Positions 1-5,699 are shown, numbered from the stretch's first letter. The stretch: DNA of 6,532 nucleotides from Pseudomonadota bacterium (GCA_023422485.1 JAGTAM010000021.1:1-6532), one strand, 5' to 3'. Notes: generated from the sequence alone by a model not told the origin. Made by a program: numbers and translations.

Positions 1-196
1 TGCCGATACAGGCCGCTGATCGGCCGGACAATCATACCGGCGAAGGATGGCAGCACTCGCGACGGCGCGAACCGTACCACCCCCGAGCCACCACCGTGGT
101 GGCCGAGGGGGCAAGCTCTGTCAAGCACCAGACAGAGTTAACTGCGCCTGTGCGCGCCGCGTGCGAAGAAATGACCTCACAACCAACGGACTGCGC
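1..196. other. Upstream region with no confident gene
   Basis: I find no convincing gene here. On the minus strand one frame stays open from 137 to the window edge. It could start at GTG 80-78 or ATG 35-33, the latter giving MIVRPISGLYR before the edge, but no good Shine-Dalgarno sequence precedes either start. On the plus strand two frames are also open, as expected at this G+C, and neither gives a recognisable protein. With the Fur-type box and TTGACA to its right, the stretch is best read as the 5' region of a gene running left out of the window. Confidence 0.4.
80..137. repeat. Two adjacent hairpins in the noncoding region
   Basis: The first inverted repeat has a CCACCAC/GTGGTGG stem (88-94 with 96-102). 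It is flanked by CCCCC at 80-84 and GGGGG at 107-111, which can pair further out across a small internal loop. The second is a perfect 7-bp stem, CTCTGTC (116-122) with GACAGAG (131-137), with an 8-base loop. Neither is followed by a T run in either direction, so they are not typical terminators. They could be 5' leader structure of a leftward transcript. Confidence 0.45.
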
Positions 197-211
197 TGAA
201 AATCATTCTCA
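197..211 (-). promoter_or_regulatory. Fur-type operator (7-1-7 inverted repeat)
   Basis: The plus strand reads TGAAAATCATTCTCA. It differs by one base from the perfect palindrome TGAGAATCATTCTCA and by two from the classic 7-1-7 Fur consensus TGATAATNATTATCA. On the minus strand it lies immediately downstream of TTGACA (220-215), the position of a -35 element, so a bound repressor would cover the promoter spacer. A -10 hexamer at 17-bp spacing would be AGCGCA, which is poor. The plus-strand direction has no gene before the antisense pyrE, so the target is probably leftward. The likely binder is a Fur/Mur family metal-dependent repressor. Confidence 0.55.
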
Positions 212-214
212 TAC

Positions 215-220
215 TGTCAA
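215..220 (-). promoter_or_regulatory. Perfect TTGACA -35-like hexamer facing left
   Basis: The minus strand reads TTGACA at 220-215, matching the sigma70 -35 consensus exactly. It abuts the Fur-type box. No good -10 hexamer appears at 16-18 bp, so the core promoter is incomplete by eye. It may need an activator or use a divergent -10. Confidence 0.3.
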
Positions 221-311
221 TTGCAAGGCGAGATGCGCAACCGGTCAGATGGAACCCGAACACACTTGAAGTTGTCGAGATCCTCGGGGCGACATGGGTT
301 CATTTGGGTGG

Positions 312-353
312 AATCTTAAAACGGCCCTCGCGGCTCGCAAGGAATGTCGGCCG
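312..353 (-). terminator. Intrinsic-type terminator after pyrE
   Basis: On the minus strand, 12 bases after the pyrE stop, an outer stem CGGCC (353-349) pairs with GGCCG (326-322). An inner stem CTTGCG (341-336) pairs with CGCGAG (332-327), with one G-U pair and an AGC loop. The hairpin is followed at once by TTTTAAGATT (321-312). The internal bulge and the short T run make it imperfect, but its position just past the last gene of the leftward cluster fits transcription end. Confidence 0.5.
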
Positions 354-365
354 CGCAGCACGGCG

Positions 366-962
366 TCAGGGCGCTGGGATGGCCCGGCTGCCCGGCTTGA
401 CCGCGGGGAGGGCGGCCAGCTCCGGCGGAAGGGCGTCGGGAGAATAGGTCGGGATATCGAGGGTCACGAGGGAGACGAGCGGCAATCCGATCTCGCCGCG
501 TCCGCCGGACCGGTCGATCAGGCAGGCTGCGCCGACCACCTCTCCGGCCTCGTCCTTCAGGGAGGCGAGGCATTCGCGGGCCGAGAGCCCGGTCGTCACG
601 ATGTCCTCGACGATGACGGCGCGGGCTCCCGCGGGGATCGAGAAGCCGCGGCGCAGGGTGAAGGGGCCGCCCGGATCGCGCTCCACGAAGATCGCCCTGG
701 CGCCGAGATGGCGGGCGGTCTCGTAGCCCGGGATGATGCCGCCGATGGCCGGCGAGACCACGATGTCGATCCGACCGAATTGCCGCGTGATCACCTCCGC
801 CAGCGCCCGGCACAGCCGCTCGGTGCGCGCGGGATCGGAGAAGATCGTCATCTTCTGCAGGAAGGTCGGCGAGCGCAGTCCGGAGCTGAGGATGAAGTGC
901 CCCTGCATCAGGGCGCCCGCGGAACGGAACTCTTCGAGGACTTCTTCCGGTGTCATGCTCAT
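366..962 (-). CDS. pyrE: Orotate phosphoribosyltransferase
   Basis: A cytoplasmic enzyme of de novo pyrimidine synthesis: it joins orotate to PRPP, giving orotidine 5'-phosphate and pyrophosphate. The protein is 198 aa from the ATG at 962. The PRPP-binding signature VIVEDIVTTG lies at residues 116-125, with the acidic pair E119-D120. GHFILSSGLRSP (21-32) and VSPAIGGIIPG (69-79) are typical of the family. The flexible-loop region reads ERDPGGPFTLRRGF (94-107), without the lysine-rich loop of enterobacterial PyrE. This resembles the Thermus-type subfamily common in alphaproteobacteria. A frame extension upstream would need a TTG at 1016. A second ATG at 956 is an alternative start that matches MTPEEVLEEF directly. 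It is the last gene of a leftward cluster after rpoZ and rsh, 264 bp beyond rsh, and a terminator-like hairpin follows. Function is secure; the exact start is less so. Confidence 0.95.
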   Translation of the reverse strand: MSMTPEEVLEEFRSAGALMQGHFILSSGLRSPTFLQKMTIFSDPARTERLCRALAEVITRQFGRIDIVVSPAIGGIIPGYETARHLGARAIFVERDPGGPFTLRRGFSIPAGARAVIVEDIVTTGLSARECLASLKDEAGEVVGAACLIDRSGGRGEIGLPLVSLVTLDIPTYSPDALPPELAALPAVKPGSRAIPAP

Positions 963-1069
963 CCGCTCGCCAAGACGCGTTCCGCCGCTTGTTGCAGCGA
1001 CGGGCACGGGGCGCAAGCCGAGGGCGAACGACCGGGTTCGAGGCTCCGGAGCCGCAGACCCGATTGCAT
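959..1069 (-). CDS. Possible 36-aa upstream ORF overlapping the pyrE start
   Basis: ATG at 1069-1067 opens a 36-codon frame whose TGA (961-959) overlaps the pyrE ATG as ATGA. The peptide starts MQSGLRLRSLEPGRS and contains two cysteines (19 and 22) near CAPCP. It matches no family I recognise. The Shine-Dalgarno region is weak (GAGCTGCCGGCC before the ATG). If translated, it would couple ribosome termination to pyrE initiation, because pyrE itself has only a weak Shine-Dalgarno (GGCGAG). Random open frames of this size are common at this G+C, so the overlap may be chance. Confidence 0.2.
   Translation of the reverse strand: MQSGLRLRSLEPGRSPSACAPCPSLQQAAERVLASG
1042..1053. repeat. Perfect 12-bp palindrome between rsh and pyrE
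   Basis: GGCTCCGGAGCC is self-complementary across all 12 bases. It lies about 80 bp upstream of the pyrE start, inside the small upstream ORF. It could be an operator half-site pair or a short RNA stem, though a stem would need a loop cut from its centre. No function can be assigned from sequence. Confidence 0.3.
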
Positions 1070-1226
1070 CAGGCCGGCAGCTCTAGGTTCTCATCCTGTT
1101 GCACTTTCCTCGACGGACCGGTGACCGCTTCAGCGAAAATCGCCTGCGTGTCTCCCACAAAATTCCCGCTGCGCAGTCGTCTGCAGAGCGAGAACGGCCC
1201 GTGATCGGGAGTCTTGTGAGGGACTT

Positions 1227-3458
1227 TCAGCCATTCACCCGCTCGACCCGGCTCACCGAGCGCTTGCCGCGCAGATCCGCGACGATGGCGGTGAGGTGTT
1301 TCAGGTCCGGCACCGACAGATCGATCGCAATATCGGTGAAATCCTGCGTGCGCCGCTTCATCGAGACGTTGTCGATGTTGCCGTCGTGCTCGGCGATGAC
1401 CTGGGCGATCTGCGCCAGGGTGCCCGGCTCGTTGATCGATTCGAGGGCGAGCTTGGCGGGAAAGCGCTCCTGCGAGCCCTCGACGTCCCAGCGCACGGCG
1501 AGCCAGCGCTCGGGCTCGTTGTCGAAGGCGGCCAGCGCCGCCGACTGGATCGGGTAGATCGTCACGCCGACGCCGGGGGTGAGGATGCCGACGATGCGGT
1601 CCCCCGGTAGGGCGCCGCCGTTCGGGGCGAAGCTCACCGGCAGGTCGCCGGCGAGGCCGCGGATCGGGATGCTGCCCGGTGCCGCGGCACCGTCGGCCTC
1701 GCCCGAGAAGGTCAGCCGCATGGTCTGATCCTTGGAGCGGGTGAGCCGCCCCGCCGCGCCGCTGGCCGCCGGACCGCCGCTCGCGCCGGCGCGGCGCTCG
1801 TCCTTGAAGTCCGGGTAGACCGCCTTCACCACGTCCCCGGAAAACATCTCTCCGCGCCCGACGGCGGCGAACACGTCCTCGGTCGAGGCGCGGGCAAGCC
1901 GGGGCAGGGCGCCGCGCAACTTCTCCTCGGAGAAGCTCTTGCCCGCCCGCTCGAAGGCGCGGTCGAGGATCTGGCGGCCGAGGCCGGCATATTGCCGCCG
2001 GACGGCGGCGCGGGTCGCCCGGCGGATCGCGGCGCGCGCCTTGCCCGTCACCACGAGCGATTCCCAGGCCGCCGGCGGCGAGGCGCCGTCGGAGCGGGCG
2101 ATCTCGACCTCGTCGCCGTTGGCGAGTTCGTGCAGCAGGGGGGCGAGCCGCCCATTGATCTTGGCGCCGACGGCCGTGTTGCCGACATCCGTATGCACCG
2201 CATAGGCGAAGTCGATCGGCGTGGCGCCCCGCGGCAGGGCGATGAGACGGCCCTTTGGGGTGAAGCAGAACACTTGGTCCTGGAACAGCTCGAGCTTGGT
2301 GTGTTCCAGGAACTCTTCCGGCGAATCGCCCTCGGCCAGGAGTTCGATGGTGCGGCGCAGCCACTGGTAGGCGCCGCTCTCGGTGGCGAGCCGGGGATGG
2401 ATCTCACCCTCCGCGCCCTCCTTGCCCGCCTCCTTGTAGTGCGCGTGGGCGGCGATGCCGTACTCGGCGATCTCGTCCATCTCGGCGGTACGGATCTGAA
2501 GCTCGACGCGCTGGCGCTTCGGCCCGATCACCGTGGTGTGAATCGAGCGGTAGTCGTTCTGCTTCGGGGTCGAGACGTAGTCCTTGTAGCGGCCCGGCAC
2601 CATCGGCCAGCTCGTATGCACGACGCCGAGCGCGGCGTAGCAATCCGCCACCGTGCCGACGATCACGCGGAAGCCGACGATGTCGGAGAGCTGCTCGAAG
2701 GCGACCGACTTGCGCTCCATCTTCGACCAGATCGAGAACGGCTTTTTCAGCCGCCCCTTCACCGCAGCGGTAATGCCGCGGGCGCCAAGCCGGGCGGTGA
2801 GGTCGTGCTCGATGCTCTCGATGACGCTGCCGGATTTGGCCGAGAGGTCTTCGAGCCGCTTGGTGATGGTGGCGTAGACCTCCGGCTTGAGCGTGCGGAA
2901 CGAGAGATCTTCAAGCTCGTCGCGCAGCTCCTGCATACCCATGCGGCCGGCCAGCGGCGCGTAGATGTCCAGCGTCTCCTCGGCGATCCGCGCCCGCTTG
3001 TCGTCGCGCATGAATTGAAGCGTGCGCATGTTGTGCAGGCGGTCGGCGAGCTTGACCAGCAGCACCCGCACATCCTCGGCGACCGCCAGCAGCAACTTGC
3101 GGAAGTTCTCGCCCTGCACCGCGCGCTTCGAGACCAGATCGAGCCGCTTGAGCTTGGTCAGCCCGTCCACCAGCGCGCCGATCTCGGGCCCGAAGATCTC
3201 ACGGATCTCGTCGAGGGTGGCGGCGGTGTCCTCCACCGTGTCGTGCAGCACCGCCGCGACGATGGTCGCGTCGTCCAGGCGCAGGTCGGTGAGGATCGCG
3301 GCGACTTCGAGAGGGTGGGCGAAGAACGGATCACCCGAGGCGCGCTTCTGCGTGCCATGCGCGCGCATGGCGTAGACGTAGGCGCGGTTCAGAAGCGCCT
3401 CGTTCGCGGCCGGGTTGTAGCGCTTGACCCGCTCCACGAGTTCGTACTGGCGCATCAT
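1227..3458 (-). CDS. rsh: Bifunctional (p)ppGpp synthetase/hydrolase (RelA/SpoT homologue)
   Basis: Long RSH enzyme, 743 aa, that makes (p)ppGpp from ATP and GTP/GDP and hydrolyses it, setting the stringent and general stress responses. The HD hydrolase domain is intact: R39, H48, H72-D73, E76-D77 and D139 (in the LADRLHNMR segment). The synthetase domain has GRLKKPFSIWSKM (235-247), D259, the RYKD motif (290-293, the RXKD form of bifunctional enzymes), YRSIHTTV (303-310) and E319 in VELQIRT. A TGS domain follows (about 394-456), then helices, a Gly/Ala-rich linker (about 556-572), a degenerate RIS/zinc-finger-like region (609-640) and a C-terminal ACT domain (about 666-741). I chose the first of two ATGs (MMRQYELVERV, the usual rhizobial N-terminus), preceded by AGGA. 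The frame could extend to a TTG at 3524, adding 22 unlikely residues. It lies between rpoZ and pyrE. It is probably the only long RSH in such an organism, often annotated relA or spoT. Confidence 0.96.
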   Translation of the reverse strand: MMRQYELVERVKRYNPAANEALLNRAYVYAMRAHGTQKRASGDPFFAHPLEVAAILTDLRLDDATIVAAVLHDTVEDTAATLDEIREIFGPEIGALVDGLTKLKRLDLVSKRAVQGENFRKLLLAVAEDVRVLLVKLADRLHNMRTLQFMRDDKRARIAEETLDIYAPLAGRMGMQELRDELEDLSFRTLKPEVYATITKRLEDLSAKSGSVIESIEHDLTARLGARGITAAVKGRLKKPFSIWSKMERKSVAFEQLSDIVGFRVIVGTVADCYAALGVVHTSWPMVPGRYKDYVSTPKQNDYRSIHTTVIGPKRQRVELQIRTAEMDEIAEYGIAAHAHYKEAGKEGAEGEIHPRLATESGAYQWLRRTIELLAEGDSPEEFLEHTKLELFQDQVFCFTPKGRLIALPRGATPIDFAYAVHTDVGNTAVGAKINGRLAPLLHELANGDEVEIARSDGASPPAAWESLVVTGKARAAIRRATRAAVRRQYAGLGRQILDRAFERAGKSFSEEKLRGALPRLARASTEDVFAAVGRGEMFSGDVVKAVYPDFKDERRAGASGGPAASGAAGRLTRSKDQTMRLTFSGEADGAAAPGSIPIRGLAGDLPVSFAPNGGALPGDRIVGILTPGVGVTIYPIQSAALAAFDNEPERWLAVRWDVEGSQERFPAKLALESINEPGTLAQIAQVIAEHDGNIDNVSMKRRTQDFTDIAIDLSVPDLKHLTAIVADLRGKRSVSRVERVNG

Positions 3459-3692
3459 CCGCCGAAGGATCCTGCTCTCGATGTGTCGGAAGTCCGGCCG
3501 GGACCGGCCATCGTCGTCGTGCAACAGCTTCCTGCATCAGCGCCTTTTGCGCCAGACCCAAGGCGTCGCAGACGCAGCGTAACTGTTTCTCCTGCCCTGC
3601 ACCGGCCGCAGGACCGGCGGGCTGAGACGAGAACGCCCGCCGCTCGGGATCGAGGGCGGGCGCGAAGCTCGGCTTTGGCTTCGAGGAGAGAC
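3459..3692 (-). other. rpoZ-rsh intergenic region
   Basis: This 234-bp gap holds a strong hairpin directly after rpoZ (3634-3662). A weaker hairpin lies at about 3602-3618, built on CCGG repeats with a bulged base. I see no clear sigma70 promoter for rsh. The rsh Shine-Dalgarno candidate is AGGA, about 11 bases before the ATG pair. The gap is larger than expected for tight co-translation, so rsh may have its own promoter or be reached by partial readthrough from rpoZ. Confidence 0.4.
3623..3662 (-). terminator. Terminator or attenuator hairpin after rpoZ
   Basis: On the minus strand, about 30 bases past the rpoZ stop, CGCCCGCC (3662-3655) pairs perfectly with GGCGGGCG (3641-3634). Inside it CTCG (3654-3651) pairs with CGAG (3646-3643), with one unpaired C. 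This gives 12 bp around a 4-base loop. The sequence after the stem is TTCTCGTCT, pyrimidine-rich but broken by C and G, so termination would be partial. It would reduce readthrough from rpoZ into rsh. Confidence 0.45.
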
Positions 3693-4103
3693 TTACTCGC
3701 CCTCGTCGTCGGTCTCGGTCGGCGGCGCCAGGTTCTCCAGGCCGCGCAGAAGGTCGTCCTCGCTCATGCGATCGAACTGCACGTCCTTGTCGTCGGAGGA
3801 CGACTGGGGCGCGACGGCCGCAGCGGCGGGCGAGCTCGACAGGAGCGGCACGGTCTCGGCCTCCGGCTCGTCCACCTCGACGTATTTCTGCATCGAGTGG
3901 ATGAGCTGCTCCTTGAGATCCTCGGCCGTGATGGTCTCGTCGCCGATCTCGCGCAGGGCCACGACCGGGTTCTTGTCGCGGTCGCGCTCGACGGTCAGAG
4001 GGGCGCCGGCGGCGAGCAGGCGCGCGCGGTGGCTGGCGAGCAGGACCAGCTCGAAGCGGTTCTCGACCTTCTCGATGCAGTCTTCGACGGTGACGCGAGC
4101 CAT
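3693..4103 (-). CDS. rpoZ: DNA-directed RNA polymerase omega subunit
   Basis: A small subunit of RNA polymerase (136 aa) that clamps the beta' C-terminal tail and helps assembly; it also forms one side of ppGpp binding site 1. The start MARVTVEDC carries the N-terminal MAR motif that contacts ppGpp in Escherichia coli. NRFELVLLASHRAR (15-28) and DKNPVVALREI (43-53) are the conserved core. The protein is longer than the 91-aa E. coli form: residues from about 78 to the end form a Ser/Ala then Asp/Glu-rich tail ending TDDEGE, as in other alphaproteobacterial omegas. The start is supported by GGAAGGAG about nine bases before the ATG. The frame runs open far upstream, but that part is antisense to nfuA. 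It is first in the leftward cluster with rsh, the same pairing as rpoZ-spoT of enterobacteria. Confidence 0.96.
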   Translation of the reverse strand: MARVTVEDCIEKVENRFELVLLASHRARLLAAGAPLTVERDRDKNPVVALREIGDETITAEDLKEQLIHSMQKYVEVDEPEAETVPLLSSSPAAAAVAPQSSSDDKDVQFDRMSEDDLLRGLENLAPPTETDDEGE

Positions 4104-4307
4104 GCGAGGCGGCTCCTTCCTCAGGCGCGGATACGAACGATATGCGTGATGAACGGGCTTCCTACACCGGTTATCGCTTTGCAACAAGTCGCGGGAGCGG
4201 TTGAGAATCCGTGTCCATCGGTCCACATGGAAAGCGGCGTCGGCTGATCCCGGCGCCGCTTCCCGGCCGGCCTTGAACCGGCGCCAGCGGATCCGAGGAT
4301 TGTCCAC
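4104..4307. promoter_or_regulatory. Divergent promoter region for rpoZ and nfuA
   Basis: This 204-bp gap lies between two genes reading away from each other, so both must start transcription here. For rpoZ, the minus strand offers TTGTTG (4187-4182), 17 bases, then TAGGAA (4164-4159), a moderate sigma70 match. For nfuA, the plus strand has TTGAGA at 4201-4206 as a possible -35 but no good -10. The rpoZ Shine-Dalgarno GGAAGGAG and the nfuA Shine-Dalgarno GAGGA are both clear. A strong hairpin (4232-4261) lies in the nfuA half. Confidence 0.4.
4232..4261. repeat. 12-bp hairpin upstream of nfuA
   Basis: AAGCGGCG (4232-4239) pairs perfectly with CGCCGCTT (4254-4261). The pairing continues through a T-G wobble and CGG/CCG (4241-4243 with 4250-4252) to a six-base loop CTGATC. 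No T run follows on the plus strand. It probably folds in the nfuA 5' untranslated leader, ending 46 bases before the ATG. A second GGCGCC pair (4252-4257 with 4280-4285) could form a competing fold. Confidence 0.4.
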
Positions 4308-4874
4308 ATGTTCATCCAGACCGAAGCCACGCCGAACCCCGCCACGCTGAAGTTCCTGCCCGGACGCGTGGTGCTGCCCGAAGGCACCTTCGAGGCGCGC
4401 GACGCCGCAGGGGCCGAGCGCTCGCCGCTCGCCACCGCCCTGTTCGCGGTGCCGGGCGTGAGCGGCGTCTATTTCGGGCACGATTTCATCTCGGTCACCA
4501 AGGCCGACGGCGTGAACGAGTGGCCGCAGGTCAAGCCCGCCGTGCTCGGGGCGATCATGGACCACTTCCAGTCCGGCCGCCCGGTGCTGGCCGAGGGCAC
4601 GGCGCTGGCCGAGGACGAGACGGAGGAATTCTACGACGAGGCCGACCACGACACGGTCGTCACCATCAAGGACCTGCTCGAGACCCGCGTGCGCCCGGCG
4701 GTGGCGGGCGATGGCGGCGACATCACCTTCCGCGGCTACCGCGACGGCATCGTCTACCTCGAGATGAAGGGCGCCTGCTCGGGTTGTCCGTCCTCCACCG
4801 CGACCCTGCGCCAGGGCGTGCAGAACCTGTTCCGCCACTTCCTCCCCTCCGTGCGGGAAGTGCAGGCGATCTGA
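4308..4874 (+). CDS. nfuA: NifU-family Fe-S cluster carrier (Nfu)
   Basis: A 188-aa protein that binds an Fe-S cluster and passes it to target enzymes. The N-terminal Nfu_N domain (about 1-87) begins MFIQTEATPNP, the hallmark of mitochondrial NFU1 and alphaproteobacterial proteins, unlike E. coli NfuA, whose N-terminal domain is a degenerate A-type scaffold. The C-terminal NifU domain (about 115-185) has the GDGGDI segment (134-139) and the cluster-binding CSGC motif with C157 and C160. An acidic linker (about 100-115) joins them. The ATG is preceded by GAGGA at a good distance. It reads away from rpoZ and is followed 144 bp later by tsaB. The symbol follows common annotation; the architecture is NFU1-like. 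There is no nitrogenase context, so a housekeeping role is likely. Confidence 0.93.
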   Translation: MFIQTEATPNPATLKFLPGRVVLPEGTFEARDAAGAERSPLATALFAVPGVSGVYFGHDFISVTKADGVNEWPQVKPAVLGAIMDHFQSGRPVLAEGTALAEDETEEFYDEADHDTVVTIKDLLETRVRPAVAGDGGDITFRGYRDGIVYLEMKGACSGCPSSTATLRQGVQNLFRHFLPSVREVQAI

Positions 4875-4940
4875 ACGCCCGGAACATGGGCACGTGTGCA
4901 ACACCGCCGCGCTTCCTTAAGGAGACCGGCGCCCGGTGCC

Positions 4941-4970
4941 CTGACGGGGGCGGTGGTTTCGTCCTAAACT
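4941..4970 (+). promoter_or_regulatory. Possible promoter for tsaB
   Basis: CTGACG (4941-4946) and TAAACT (4965-4970) are separated by 18 bp and each match the sigma70 hexamers at four of six positions. A start near 4977 would give a leader of about 40 bases containing the hairpin at 4980-5000. This would uncouple tsaB from nfuA. It is a weak call made by eye. Confidence 0.25.
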
Positions 4971-4979
4971 GATGCCGAT

Positions 4980-5000
4980 GGCGGGCGCCTGTGGCCCGCC
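4980..5000 (+). repeat. Hairpin just upstream of tsaB
   Basis: GGCGGGC (4980-4986) pairs perfectly with GCCCGCC (4994-5000), leaving a seven-base loop. It ends 18 bases before the TTG start of tsaB. No T run follows, so it is not a terminator. It could hold the start region open or limit translation. Confidence 0.35.
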
Positions 5001-5018
5001 GCCGGATGGAATTGACGT

Positions 5019-5699
5019 TTGCGGATCCTTGTCATCGATACGGCGCTCGAAGCCTGCGCGGCTTGCGTGGCTACCGACGACAGCGACGACCTGCTCGCCG
5101 AGGAGTCGATGCCGCTGGTGCGCGGCCATGCCGAGGCGCTTCTGCCGCTGATCGAGCGGGTCATGGCCCGGGTCGAGGGCGGGTTCGAAGGGCTCGACCG
5201 GGTCGCGGTCACGGTCGGGCCGGGCAGCTATACCGGCTTGCGCGTCGGCCTCTCCGCCGCCCGCGCCATCGGGCTCGCCGCGGGCATCCCCGTCGTCGGC
5301 GTCACGACGTTGTCCGCCTTGCTGGCGCCCCAGCTCGCTCTCATCGGCGTGGATACCGTCGTCGCCGCGATCGATGCGCGCCACGGCGCGGTCTACCTCC
5401 AGGCCATGAGCGTGACCGAGGGTACGGTGATCCCGCCCCGGCACGTCGCCCTGGAGGAGGCGGTCGGCCTGCTCGGAGGCCGGCGGCCGATCCTCACCGG
5501 CTCCGGCGCACCCGCCCTCGCCGCGGCAGCGGGTGCGACCGGCCTCTCCGTCGCGGTCGCCGAGACGGGAGCGCCGCAGATCGCCTGGGTCGCCTCGCTC
5601 GGGCTCGTGGCCGATCCGGACCAGGCGCTGCCGCGCCCCCTCTACCTGCGCGGGCCGGACGCCCAGCCGCAGGATCATGCGAGGCTCGCAAGGGCATGA
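5019..5699 (+). CDS. tsaB: tRNA t6A37 biosynthesis protein TsaB
   Basis: TsaB partners the catalytic subunit TsaD (with TsaE) to add threonylcarbamoyl to A37 of ANN-decoding tRNAs; it has an ASKHA fold and no catalysis of its own. The 226-aa protein starts MRILVIDTALEACAACV, matching the family N-terminus. TVGPGSYTGLRVGL (65-78), GIPVVGVTTLSAL (89-101), DARHGAVY (119-126) and PLYLRGPDAQ (207-216) are all typical. The start is a TTG: a TGA in the same frame at 5013-5015 rules out any earlier start, and GGATGGAA lies about nine bases upstream. The stop overlaps the rimI start as ATGA, so the two are probably translationally coupled; this tsaB-rimI pairing is widespread in bacteria. Older names are YeaZ and 'glycoprotease family protein'. 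Confidence 0.95.
   Translation: MRILVIDTALEACAACVATDDSDDLLAEESMPLVRGHAEALLPLIERVMARVEGGFEGLDRVAVTVGPGSYTGLRVGLSAARAIGLAAGIPVVGVTTLSALLAPQLALIGVDTVVAAIDARHGAVYLQAMSVTEGTVIPPRHVALEEAVGLLGGRRPILTGSGAPALAAAAGATGLSVAVAETGAPQIAWVASLGLVADPDQALPRPLYLRGPDAQPQDHARLARA

Noticed and set aside
119..124. Second TTGACA on the minus strand (124-119)
   Set aside because: It lies mainly in the second hairpin's stem and loop and has no -10 at any reasonable spacing (CACCAC at 17 bp).
3..269. Plus-strand frame open from the window edge to a TGA near 267-269
   Set aside because: It runs through the Fur-type box and both hairpins, has no family signature, and ends in noncoding-looking sequence; open frames of this size are common here.
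294..1124. 276-codon plus-strand frame opposite pyrE
   Set aside because: Antisense shadow of pyrE with no recognisable domain.
1069..2364. 431-codon minus-strand frame inside rsh running past its end
   Set aside because: Overlaps the TGS and ACT regions of Rsh in another frame; the product is Arg/Pro/Gly-rich low-complexity sequence with no motif.
3459..3524. 22-residue N-terminal extension of Rsh from a TTG
   Set aside because: The extension is not family-like, while the ATG pair gives the conserved MMRQYELVERV start.
1992..4247. 751-codon open frame on the plus strand antisense to rsh and rpoZ
   Set aside because: It is a shadow frame. The opposite strand carries unmistakable RSH and omega motifs, the translation is rich in Arg, Gly, Ala, Asp and His without any family motif, and long antisense frames are expected at this G+C.
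4104..4904. Upstream extension of the rpoZ frame to a 403-aa protein
   Set aside because: The extension is antisense to nfuA. The omega start MARVTVEDC with a strong Shine-Dalgarno lies at 4103.
4991..5695. tsaB-region N-terminal extension of RimI (408-aa fusion frame)
   Set aside because: This part is the +1 frame of tsaB and is nearly all Arg, Gly and Ala. The GNAT protein begins at the ATGA overlap at 5696.
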